A DNA stretch of 64,000 nucleotides from Pseudomonas citrullilanati. Lineage in GTDB: Bacteria; Pseudomonadota; Gammaproteobacteria; Pseudomonadales; Pseudomonadaceae. Numbering within the stretch: position 1 is the stretch's first letter; each line of letters starts with the position of its first letter. Position numbers and translations under genes: made by a program. This document shows, in pieces, positions 57,326 through 64,000 of the stretch. The DNA is taken from positions 1-64,000 of the forward strand of contig NZ_JAUQOP010000014.1 of the NCBI RefSeq assembly GCF_030580855.1. Reading direction: 5' to 3'. The notes below the pieces were generated by a model, which was not told where the DNA came from, searched no databases, and saw nothing but the letters and a program-made list of their open reading frames with translations.

Positions 57326-58627
57326 CTACTGGGTGCGTGCGCCCTGGTTGATCCACGTACCGATCAGGTCACGTTCCTGTTGGGTCATCTGGGTGATGTT
57401 GCCCAAGGGCATGATCTGATTGGTCACGGCCTGGGCCTGGATGCGCGCGGCCTGTTGCTGGATCTGCTGCGGCGTGTCGAACATCACCCCGGCCGGGGCC
57501 GCGCTGAACAGCGGACTGGTGGGCTTGGCCGAGTGACAGACCGAGCAACGTTCCTGGATCACGCTGTGGACTTTCTCGAACGACGGGGCCTGGGCACTGG
57601 CGGCCTGTGCCGGCGCAGGGGCAGGGGCGGCCGGTGCCGTCGCAGGTTTCGCACCACCCCCCACGGCCGTTTCCGGCAGCGGTTGGTATTCAATGGCGGC
57701 AGGCGCCTTGGCCACGTCAGGGGCCGTGGACAGTGGCTTGGGCCCGGTGACATACGCCAGGCAAATCATCGCCAGGGCGCCGACCGGCAGGGTCCAGGCG
57801 AACCGGTTGCTGTCATGCCGGGTGTTGAAGTAGTGGCGCACCAGCACCGCGGCCACGGCGATGCCGGCCAGGATCAACCAGTTGTACGGGCTGCCGTAGG
57901 TGCTCGGGAAGTGGTTGCTGATCATGATGAACAGCACCGGCAGGGTGAAGTAGTTGTTGTGTCGCGAACGCAGCAAGCCCTTGGCCGGCAGCGCCGGATC
58001 GGGCGTGCGGTTCTCGGCGATGGCGGCCACCAGCGCGCGCTGCGCCGGCATGATGATGCGGAACACGTTGCCGACCATGATCGTGCCGATGACCGCGCCC
58101 ACGTGCAGGTAGGCACCGCGGCCGCTGAACACCTTGCTGAAGCCGTAGGCTGCCGCGATCAGCAGCACGAACAGGATCAGGCCGAGCAGGGCGGGGCGCT
58201 TGCCCAGGGCCGAGTCGCAGAGAAACGAGTAGATGAACCAGCCGGCGAACAACGAGCCGATGCCCAGGGCGACGCCTTGCGGGCCACTCAGGCCGCTGCC
58301 GGGTGCCAGCAGGTAGACGGTCGGGTTCCAGTAGAACACCACGCACAGCAGGGCGATACCCGACATCCAGGTGAAGTAGGCTTCCCACTTGAACCAGTGC
58401 AGGTTGTCCGGCATGGACGGCGGGGCGAGCTTGTATTTCTCCAGGTGGTAGATGCCGCCACCGTGGATGGCCCACAGGTCCCCGGCGAGGCCGTTCCTGG
58501 GGTTGACGCGATTGAGGTTGTTTTCCAGCCAGACGAAGTAGAACGACGCGCCGATCCAGGCCACGCCAGTGATCATATGAACCCAGCGGATGCTCAGGTT
58601 CAGCCATTCCAGCATATGTGCTTCCAC
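57326..58627 (-). CDS. puuD: Membrane-bound urate hydroxylase PuuD
   Basis: The 433-residue protein has about eight membrane helices (WVHMITGVAWIGASFYFVWL near the start), the PuuD core, then a Pro/Ala-rich linker and a C-terminal cytochrome c domain with CSVCH (361-365) and MPLGN as likely axial Met. It oxidises urate to 5-hydroxyisourate and passes electrons to the respiratory chain without making H2O2. GTG 58627 is used because AGAGG stands eight bases upstream; ATG 58615 is an alternative. It lies 52 bases downstream of allA in the same operon. Confidence 0.93.
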   Translation of the reverse strand: MEAHMLEWLNLSIRWVHMITGVAWIGASFYFVWLENNLNRVNPRNGLAGDLWAIHGGGIYHLEKYKLAPPSMPDNLHWFKWEAYFTWMSGIALLCVVFYWNPTVYLLAPGSGLSGPQGVALGIGSLFAGWFIYSFLCDSALGKRPALLGLILFVLLIAAAYGFSKVFSGRGAYLHVGAVIGTIMVGNVFRIIMPAQRALVAAIAENRTPDPALPAKGLLRSRHNNYFTLPVLFIMISNHFPSTYGSPYNWLILAGIAVAAVLVRHYFNTRHDSNRFAWTLPVGALAMICLAYVTGPKPLSTAPDVAKAPAAIEYQPLPETAVGGGAKPATAPAAPAPAPAQAASAQAPSFEKVHSVIQERCSVCHSAKPTSPLFSAAPAGVMFDTPQQIQQQAARIQAQAVTNQIMPLGNITQMTQQERDLIGTWINQGARTQ

Positions 58628-58679
58628 AGTCTTTACCTCTCGCCCGTCACGCTTGTTTTCGCGTGATCGGACGCTTCTC

Positions 58680-59183
58680 TTATTGGTGGGGGGCGAGGAT
58701 CAAACACTCATCCTCTTTGAAGAAATGCTCATCGCAGTTATTGCCTGTGCCACTGCGATCAACCACCAGGAAGTCATCCCGCTTTTCGATCGTCAGCACC
58801 GGGTGGTGCCAGACGCCGCGATGGTAATTGATGCCCTGCCTGCCGTTGGTGACGAAGGCGCGGGCCAAGCCTGATACAGGTGCATCGCCAAGTGGCGCGA
58901 CCACGATCAGAAAGGGGTTGCCGAGCAGCGGAATGAACGCCTGGCTGCCCAGCGGATGACGCTCCAGCATGCGCACGGTCAGCGGCATGTCCAGCGCGTC
59001 GGCGCGGAAGATGCTGATGATCGCCTTGTCGTCCGGCTGGGCGGTTTCAACCGTCGCCAGGCGATGGAAGCGCATGGTCGAACCGTTGTTGATCATGAAG
59101 TGATCGCTGCCGTCGGTTTCGATCACGTCACCGAACGGGGCGAAGGCTTCTTTGGTCAAGGGTTCGATCTTGAGTGTGCGCAT
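58680..59183 (-). CDS. allA: Ureidoglycolate lyase AllA
   Basis: The 167-residue protein starts MRTLKIEPLTKEAFAPFGDV and shows the AllA cupin pattern: MLERHPLGSQAFIPL, GINYHRGVWHHPVL, FLVVDRSG. It splits ureidoglycolate into glyoxylate and urea, the last step of the pathway encoded here. It is separated from alc by 109 bases containing a REPIN, and followed closely by puuD. Confidence 0.95.
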   Translation of the reverse strand: MRTLKIEPLTKEAFAPFGDVIETDGSDHFMINNGSTMRFHRLATVETAQPDDKAIISIFRADALDMPLTVRMLERHPLGSQAFIPLLGNPFLIVVAPLGDAPVSGLARAFVTNGRQGINYHRGVWHHPVLTIEKRDDFLVVDRSGTGNNCDEHFFKEDECLILAPHQ

Positions 59184-59218
59184 GTTGGCTTCTTATCCAA
59201 AATTCTGTGTTGTTCGTT

Positions 59219-59289
59219 CTGTGGGAGCACAGCTTGCTGGCGATGGCGCCAGTACTAATGTCATCGCCGGCAAGCCGTGCTCCCACAGG
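59219..59289. repeat. REPIN between alc and allA
   Basis: CTGTGGGAGCACAGCTTGCT and, inverted, GCAAGCCGTGCTCCCACAG enclose about 30 bases inside the ureide operon. Confidence 0.82.
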
Positions 59290-59292
59290 AAG

Positions 59293-60288
59293 TTACTTAG
59301 CGACCTTGCCCAGCACCCGCAGGCGACTCACGCCACCGTCCGGGAACACGTTCAGGCGGATGTGGGTGATCGGCCCCAGGGCCTTGATCTGCTCGGCGAA
59401 GGTGTGTTCGGCGTGCATTTGCAGTTTCTGGCTCGGCAGCAGTTCGCGCCAGAACAGCGATTGGGTTTCGATCTGGCTGTCGGTGCCGCCCTTGACGAAT
59501 GCGCCCTGGATCGAGCAGCTGTCCGGGTAGTTACCCTTGAAGTGGAGGGTGTCGACGATGACTTTCTCGACGATGCCCGCATGGCCCAGGGCGACGATCA
59601 CCCAGTCATTGCCGGGTGTGCGGCGACGGGCGGTTTCCCAGCCGTCGCCCATGTTCACGCCACGGCCCGGGTTGAGGATGTTGCTCATGCGACCGAAGTG
59701 TTCGTCGGAACAGGCCAGGGCACGGCCACCATTGAGGGCGGCGGCCAGGTCGATCTGCTCGTTGTCGCCCACCGCCGACCAGTCGCGGTGTGGAATGCCG
59801 TAGACGCGCAAGCGGGCCACGCCGCCGTCGGGGTAGATGTTGAAACGCAAGTGGCTGAAGGCCTGCTCGTTGCTGATCTCGTGGTAGTGGTGGCTGTTGC
59901 CTTGCAACTCCACGGCCGAGAGCACTTCGGTCCACTGGGTGTTGTCGTCCGGCTCGCCTTCGGCCAGGAAGCAGGCTTCCAGGGACGCCGACGGTGGATA
60001 GTTGCCAGTGAAGAATGAAGTGTCGATGTCCACGCCCTTGATGGAGCCCGCCACGCCCAGGCGGATCACGGCGCTGTCGTAGCCTTCGAAGCGCTTGCGA
60101 CGCGACTCCCAGCCGTCCATCCACTTGCCATTGTCATCGAACACGCCCTCCTTCCACACGGCCGGGGTCGGCTGGAACAGGCGGTTGGCGTCGGCGAACC
60201 AATCATCGGTGACCGAGATGATCTTGGTGCCCAGGCGGGCGTCGGCCAGGTTGACGAACTTCTCGAACGGTACGGCGTAAGCTTTCAT
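59293..60288 (-). CDS. alc: Allantoicase
   Basis: The 331-residue enzyme is a tandem duplication of the allantoicase fold, seen in the paired repeats [10 protein letters not shown] / [25 protein letters not shown] / [15 protein letters not shown] and [18 protein letters not shown] / [18 protein letters not shown]. It hydrolyses allantoate to ureidoglycolate and urea. It is 64 bases downstream of uraD. Confidence 0.96.
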   Translation of the reverse strand: MKAYAVPFEKFVNLADARLGTKIISVTDDWFADANRLFQPTPAVWKEGVFDDNGKWMDGWESRRKRFEGYDSAVIRLGVAGSIKGVDIDTSFFTGNYPPSASLEACFLAEGEPDDNTQWTEVLSAVELQGNSHHYHEISNEQAFSHLRFNIYPDGGVARLRVYGIPHRDWSAVGDNEQIDLAAALNGGRALACSDEHFGRMSNILNPGRGVNMGDGWETARRRTPGNDWVIVALGHAGIVEKVIVDTLHFKGNYPDSCSIQGAFVKGGTDSQIETQSLFWRELLPSQKLQMHAEHTFAEQIKALGPITHIRLNVFPDGGVSRLRVLGKVAK

Positions 60289-60352
60289 TCTTCTTGTCTG
60301 CCTTTGGGTAAGTGGGCGGGGGATGCTTGCAGGCGCTGGATCCGGCTGCTCG

Positions 60353-60868
60353 CTAAAGGGTCAGTAGTCGGAACAACGCGATCTTGTTGATCTCCGCCAG
60401 CGCGCAGTTGAACTCGGTGTCTACCGGGTTGTGGATGCGCGTTTCGAATGCCGCGAGGATCTGGTGCCGGTTGCTGCCTTTTACCGCCATGATGAAGGGA
60501 AACCTGAACTTGGCCTTGTAGGCGTCGTTCAGCTCGGTGAAGCGCTGGAACTCTTCGGTCGTGCATTGGTGGATACCGGCGCCGGCCTGTTCGTTCGTGC
60601 TGGCTTCGGTCAGTTGGCCCTGGACGGCGGCTTTGCCGGCCAGGTCCGGGTGAGCGTTGATCAGCGCCAGTTGGCTGGCGTGATCGGCGCTCAACAGGAT
60701 GTCGCTCATGCGCTGGTGCAGGGTTTCGATCTCATCGATCGACGGGTCCTGGCCCAGGTCAAACGCCTTTTCGGCCACCCATGGCGAATGTTCATAGATG
60801 TCGGCGAACGCTTCGACGAATGCCTCGCGGCTCAAGGTCGAGGGCTTGAGGGTCTGGAACGCGGTCAT
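60353..60868 (-). CDS. uraD: OHCU decarboxylase UraD
   Basis: The 171-residue protein shows the family motifs: [21 protein letters not shown] with the catalytic His, [17 protein letters not shown] and F..RI.N...TE. It converts 2-oxo-4-hydroxy-4-carboxy-5-ureidoimidazoline to S-allantoin. Its start overlaps the puuE stop by four bases. Confidence 0.96.
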   Translation of the reverse strand: MTAFQTLKPSTLSREAFVEAFADIYEHSPWVAEKAFDLGQDPSIDEIETLHQRMSDILLSADHASQLALINAHPDLAGKAAVQGQLTEASTNEQAGAGIHQCTTEEFQRFTELNDAYKAKFRFPFIMAVKGSNRHQILAAFETRIHNPVDTEFNCALAEINKIALFRLLTL

Positions 60869-61806
60869 TTCGACGCCCCCGGTTTCGCCGCGTCAGGGCA
60901 GGGATGGACTTGCTGCCAGTGACGGGCGATGTCGACGCGGCGGCTGAACCAGACCTGTTCGTGGCCCTTGGCGTATTCGAGGAAACGCTTGAGCGATGCC
61001 AGGCGCGCAGGGCGGCCGATGAGGCGGCAATGCAGGCCGATGGAGAGCATCTTCGGCGCTTCGGCACCTTCGGCGTACAGCACGTCGAAGGCATCCTTGA
61101 GGTATTGGAAAAAGTCGTCGCCGTTGTTGAACCCCTGCACCTGGGTGAAGCGCATGTCGTTGGTGTCGAGGGTGTACGGGATCACCAGGTGCGGCTTGCC
61201 ATGGGGCGTGTTCGGTTCCCAGTAGGGCAGGTCGTCGTCGTAGGTGTCGCTGTCATAGAGGAAGCCGCCTTCTTCCATCACCAGCCGGCGGGTGTTGGGC
61301 CCGGTACGGCCGGTGTACCAGCCCAGCGGGCGCTCGCCGGTGATTTCGGTGAGGATGCGGATCGCTTCGAGCATGTGCTCGCGTTCCTGGGCTTCGTCCA
61401 TGTACTGGTAGTCGATCCAGCGGTAGCCATGGCTGCAGATTTCATGGCCGGCGGCGACCATGGCGCGGATCACGTCCGGGTGGCGCTGGGCGGCCATCGC
61501 CACGGCGAAGATGGTCAGTGGGATGTCGAATTGCTTGAACAGCTTGAGGATCCGCCAGACGCCGGCACGGCTGCCATACTCGTAGAGCGATTCCATGCTC
61601 ATGTTGCGCTCGCCCTGCAGCGGTTGCGCCGCGACCATCTCCGACAGGAACGCTTCGGATTCCTTGTCGCCATGCAGGATGTTGCGCTCGCCGCCTTCCT
61701 CGTAGTTGAGGACGAAGGACAGGGCGATACGGGCGTTGCCCGGCCACTTGGGATGGGGAGGGTTACTGCCGTAACCGATCAGGTCGCGTGGGTAGTCAGC
61801 GCTCAC
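60865..61806 (-). CDS. puuE: Allantoinase PuuE (polysaccharide deacetylase-like)
   Basis: The 313-residue protein has the NodB-like fold of cofactor-free PuuE allantoinases: YPRDLIGYGSNPPHPKWPG, VLNYEEGGER, HEICSHGYRWIDYQYM and GWYTGRTGPNTRRL. It opens the allantoin ring to allantoate. I use GTG 61806 with AAGGAAG seven bases upstream; relatives begin MSADYPRDL at this point, while the open frame extends nine codons further. It is the first gene of the leftward operon and is divergent from uraH. Confidence 0.95.
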   Translation of the reverse strand: MSADYPRDLIGYGSNPPHPKWPGNARIALSFVLNYEEGGERNILHGDKESEAFLSEMVAAQPLQGERNMSMESLYEYGSRAGVWRILKLFKQFDIPLTIFAVAMAAQRHPDVIRAMVAAGHEICSHGYRWIDYQYMDEAQEREHMLEAIRILTEITGERPLGWYTGRTGPNTRRLVMEEGGFLYDSDTYDDDLPYWEPNTPHGKPHLVIPYTLDTNDMRFTQVQGFNNGDDFFQYLKDAFDVLYAEGAEAPKMLSIGLHCRLIGRPARLASLKRFLEYAKGHEQVWFSRRVDIARHWQQVHPCPDAAKPGASK

Positions 61807-61887
61807 TGCAGTCTTCCTTCTTGTTCGAACCATGTAGGTGGCGCCCCGGGGGATGGATCTTGGGCTGGCGTCACGACGATGGGCTGA

Positions 61888-61897
61888 TTGTATACAA
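61888..61897. promoter_or_regulatory. TTGTATACAA operator-like palindrome before puuE
   Basis: A perfect 10-bp palindrome lies 82 bases before the puuE start. A near-identical TTGTGTACAA lies before uraH at 62083-62092. TTGTnnACAA-type sites are typical of GntR/FadR regulators; no such gene is in the window. Confidence 0.5.
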
Positions 61898-62081
61898 CTT
61901 TATGTGCGATTTGTAAGCCCGAATTTTCGCATTTTTCACAACGGCCAGGCCCGGGCCTGCACTGCAAGAAATCTGCCCGGTTGGTCAATTAACAGGAAGA
62001 AGCTTAGCGTATCCGCTGGTTCAGCGGCGAATCCGCATCCGGCGCGCAAGGGAGGGGATCGGGAATAAATATCTATTTTTT

Positions 62082-62093
62082 ATTGTGTACAAT
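62082..62093. promoter_or_regulatory. ATTGTGTACAAT operator-like palindrome before uraH
   Basis: A palindrome with one mismatched symmetric pair, 127 bases before the uraH start, matching the puuE-side site. It suggests one regulator for both divergent units. Confidence 0.5.
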
Positions 62094-62219
62094 TTTCTTT
62101 TAAAGTGTCTTAATTCGTTCATCGCCGCGTCCTTCGTGCTTCGAAACGGTGCGGCTTGTCTTTCAACTGATTCAGGAGGCGTCGGGCCGGACTGCCCTGC
62201 AGCGAGGCACGCACAAGCA

Positions 62220-62573
62220 ATGGGACGTTTGACTACTCATGTTTTGGATGCTGCACACGGTTGCCCGGGCAGCTCGATCAAGGTCGAGCTGTACCGCGTG
62301 GAAGGGGCCCAGCTGCAGCTCGTCGCCAGCGCGTCGACCAACAGCGATGGCCGTTGCGATGCGCCGTTGCTGCAAGGGGACGACTACCGCTCGGGTGTCT
62401 ACCAGATTCAATTTCACGCCGGCGATTACTACCGCGCCCGGGGCGTCCAACTGGCCGAGCCGGCCTTCCTGGACGTGGTGGTGCTGCGCTTCGGCATTTC
62501 AGCCGAGCAGGAGCACTATCACGTGCCCCTGCTGATTTCACCCTACGCCTATTCAACCTATCGAGGCAGTTGA
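62220..62573 (+). CDS. uraH: 5-Hydroxyisourate hydrolase UraH (transthyretin-like)
   Basis: The 117-residue protein starts MGRLTTHVLDAAHGCPGSSI and has the conserved active-site His7, an Arg in NSDGRCD, His in HYHVPLLISPYAYSTYRGS, and the C-terminal YRGS tetrapeptide that separates hydrolases from transthyretins. It converts 5-hydroxyisourate to OHCU, linking PuuD and UraD. It is transcribed away from puuE and ends at a strong terminator. No signal peptide, so cytoplasmic. Confidence 0.95.
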   Translation: MGRLTTHVLDAAHGCPGSSIKVELYRVEGAQLQLVASASTNSDGRCDAPLLQGDDYRSGVYQIQFHAGDYYRARGVQLAEPAFLDVVVLRFGISAEQEHYHVPLLISPYAYSTYRGS

Positions 62574-62631
62574 TCCCCCAAGCAGCCGCCTGGTCCTGGA
62601 AGCGATTGCGCATGTAGCTTCTCTGGTTTTC

Positions 62632-62658
62632 GCCCGCTCACACTGCGGGCTTTTTTTT
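62632..62658 (+). terminator. Intrinsic terminator after uraH
   Basis: GCCCGC-TCACACT-GCGGGC stem followed by eight T. Confidence 0.9.
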
Positions 62659-62665
62659 GCGCGGT

Positions 62666-64000
62666 TCACAGCCTGGCATTGTCGTCCCGGATGATGAAGA
62701 CCGTGTCCGGGTAGCCGGCCTGGATTTGGCAACCGCCCTTGAGCCAGATGATCTCGCCCCTGTCGTGGGCCCTCCTGACGGCGCTCGCGGCGGTTTCTCC
62801 GACCTGCAGATCCAGGCTGACGCTGGTCGTGTTCGGATCGGTGTGCGGTGGCAGATGTATCTTCTGGCCCCGGGTGCGATGCAGGCTCATGAAAAACAGG
62901 TAGTCATGCCCTCTTCGGCTGAATACCAAGGCGGCAAAACTGGTGAGCGTGCTGGGTTCGAAGACGGTATAGCCATTACGCGTCAAGACATCGGCCATGA
63001 AGCGCTTGATGTCCGTGGGCGAGTAAGTCGAGGCCACGTAGTCCCATTGCTGCTGGAACCGCTGGGGGTCGAAGTCCAGGCGATCCAGGGACCTCATCGA
63101 CACCGTGCTGGGCAGGTGGATCGAGCGGGCGTTGCCCGTGGTGGGCGGTAAGGTCGGGGTAACCGTTAGCATCAGCAACGGATCGGACCATTGTGGATGC
63201 ACCGAAGGCGCGCCGGTTTGCCAACCGTGGTAGATCTGCCGGAGCGCAGTCAACCCCGCGGCATCGGCAACGGATGCACCGTTCGCGAGCTCGAATTGTT
63301 TCCTGGCGACGTTCTCCGCCGTCCTGGCAAATAATTCAGGAAAGGCCTCCTTGACGTAATCCGTCAATGGCTTGTCGAAGGGAAGCCTCGGATCGATTTC
63401 CCAGCGATTGTCGGGCGGCACGCGCATGGCGGCGCGGGGTTGCTCGTCGGGGGTACTCTTGAGGACGATCTCCAGCGTCTCGAATTCGTAGCGTGGATGG
63501 TCAGGGGCCTGGATATAGGTGATCGGGTAGTCCCGTGCGTCGCTGCGCGTCAGCACCTTGTAAGGGATGCCCTCCACGGTGATGAAGGCGGACCCTGCCA
63601 GTGGGCCAGGCAGCAGTTCCCAGTGTGGCTTGAACGGCTCGATGGCGGTGTTCGCGCGCTTGGGGGCAACCGCCTGCGAAGGCTCGTCGTCCAATGGCCG
63701 TCGGCGCGAAGTGCTGGGTTGGGAAGCATCGCCTGGCGCCATGGCATCGTCCGGAACGCGCCGCCACAGAAGGCTGCCTTCCACTTGTTCGAGGCGCGGC
63801 CCGGAGGCATTGAGCTCGGTGCTCGACCGGGCCCTGAAGTGGAGTTCGGCGTCTTGACCCAGGAGCACCGTCCCGCCTTCCTGGAGGTCGACGTAGCGGC
63901 GCCCCTTGAAGGTCCGGATCCCGCTGGTCGCGTCCGGCTCCGAGAGCTTGAACAGCAGTTCCGGGAGCAGGTGGTAATTGTCCAGCGAGCGTTGCGCGGC
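62666..64000 (-). CDS. C-terminal part of a large toxin-like hypothetical protein (start beyond window)
   Basis: The frame is open to the right edge, giving the last 444 residues of a larger protein. Pieces such as GIRTFKGRRYVDLQEGGTVLL and LNASGPRLEQVEGSLLWRRV resemble the C-terminal regions of large Pseudomonas proteins with DUF6543 (dermonecrotic toxin-like) domains; this recollection is tentative. A hydrophilic, Pro/Arg-rich linker follows. The C-terminal domain includes FAALVFSRRGHDYLFFMSLH and ends GYPDTVFIIRDDNARL. No known catalytic motif was identified. It converges on uraH and shares the terminator region. Confidence 0.65.
   Translation of the reverse strand, partial: AAQRSLDNYHLLPELLFKLSEPDATSGIRTFKGRRYVDLQEGGTVLLGQDAELHFRARSSTELNASGPRLEQVEGSLLWRRVPDDAMAPGDASQPSTSRRRPLDDEPSQAVAPKRANTAIEPFKPHWELLPGPLAGSAFITVEGIPYKVLTRSDARDYPITYIQAPDHPRYEFETLEIVLKSTPDEQPRAAMRVPPDNRWEIDPRLPFDKPLTDYVKEAFPELFARTAENVARKQFELANGASVADAAGLTALRQIYHGWQTGAPSVHPQWSDPLLMLTVTPTLPPTTGNARSIHLPSTVSMRSLDRLDFDPQRFQQQWDYVASTYSPTDIKRFMADVLTRNGYTVFEPSTLTSFAALVFSRRGHDYLFFMSLHRTRGQKIHLPPHTDPNTTSVSLDLQVGETAASAVRRAHDRGEIIWLKGGCQIQAGYPDTVFIIRDDNARL

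Larger units (their letters stand above)
61807..62219. other. 413-base divergent puuE-uraH region
   Basis: Apart from the two TTGTnTACAA sites I see no other gene. AT-rich patches at 61895-61935 and 62064-62110 are where the two promoters should lie. A frame open from 62085 into uraH is a 5' extension without protein similarity. Confidence 0.5.

Noticed and set aside
62085-62219. 45-codon N-terminal extension of UraH
   Set aside because: Not similar to UraH or to a signal peptide, and it overlaps the operator-like site; family members start at the MGRLTTHVLD methionine.

Overview
The window is chromosomal DNA of a Pseudomonas, most likely of the P. fluorescens group. This rests on the high GC content, the protein sequences, the dense GTGGGAGC-type REP/REPIN repeats, and gene order I recognise from P. 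aeruginosa PAO1. Four blocks match PAO1 order from memory: marR-MFS-GPx-fadL near PA1285-PA1289, SSS-kinase to FKBP near PA3262-PA3271, EAL-CBS-GGDEF to patatin near PA3241-PA3258, and the ureide genes near PA1513-PA1518. No insertion sequence, integrase or CRISPR array was seen. Positions are read by eye and no database search was run.

Layout. 1-4.7 kb is an accessory toxin-like locus: the 3' part of a YD-repeat (RHS) protein that stops before any RHS core, a six-domain fibronectin-III protein, a response-regulator remnant and an HTH-only LuxR protein. A 20-bp lux-box-like element precedes the LuxR gene. 5-11 kb holds a MarR/MFS/small membrane protein unit with palindromic operators, a periplasmic glutathione peroxidase, a FadL porin, two small unknown genes and a palindrome-rich gene-poor stretch. 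11-28 kb holds rmuC, an SSS-type hybrid histidine kinase, a TetR/MFS pair, a TDT transporter, an LplT-acyltransferase fusion, gdx (sugE) behind a guanidine-II riboswitch, a BASS transporter, rdgC, a duplicated tRNA-Val/tRNA-Asp cassette, and a diheme cytochrome/catalase-like pair.

28-36 kb holds an FKBP lipoprotein with an AlgU-like promoter, a DUF1232-XRE-unknown-Sel1 cluster, and a complete RHS polymorphic toxin with an RNase A-like tip and its immunity gene. 36-42 kb holds an EAL-CBS-GGDEF protein, the Prc protease and a quinone oxidoreductase. 42-48 kb is an ABC uptake operon with two unrelated phosphatase-type hydrolases and a divergent GntR/UTRA regulator; the divergent region carries a Pho-box-like site and TGGTCTA motifs, which suggests organophosphate or phosphonate use. 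48-56 kb holds a small membrane protein, apeB, a glycosyltransferase-like gene, rluA, minCDE, a lipid A acyltransferase and a patatin.

56-62.6 kb is the urate/ureide pathway: Tsx-like porin, puuD, allA, alc, uraD, puuE, and divergent uraH. Together they convert urate through 5-hydroxyisourate, OHCU, allantoin and allantoate to ureidoglycolate and glyoxylate. The last 1.3 kb is the C-terminal part of a large protein that leaves the window.
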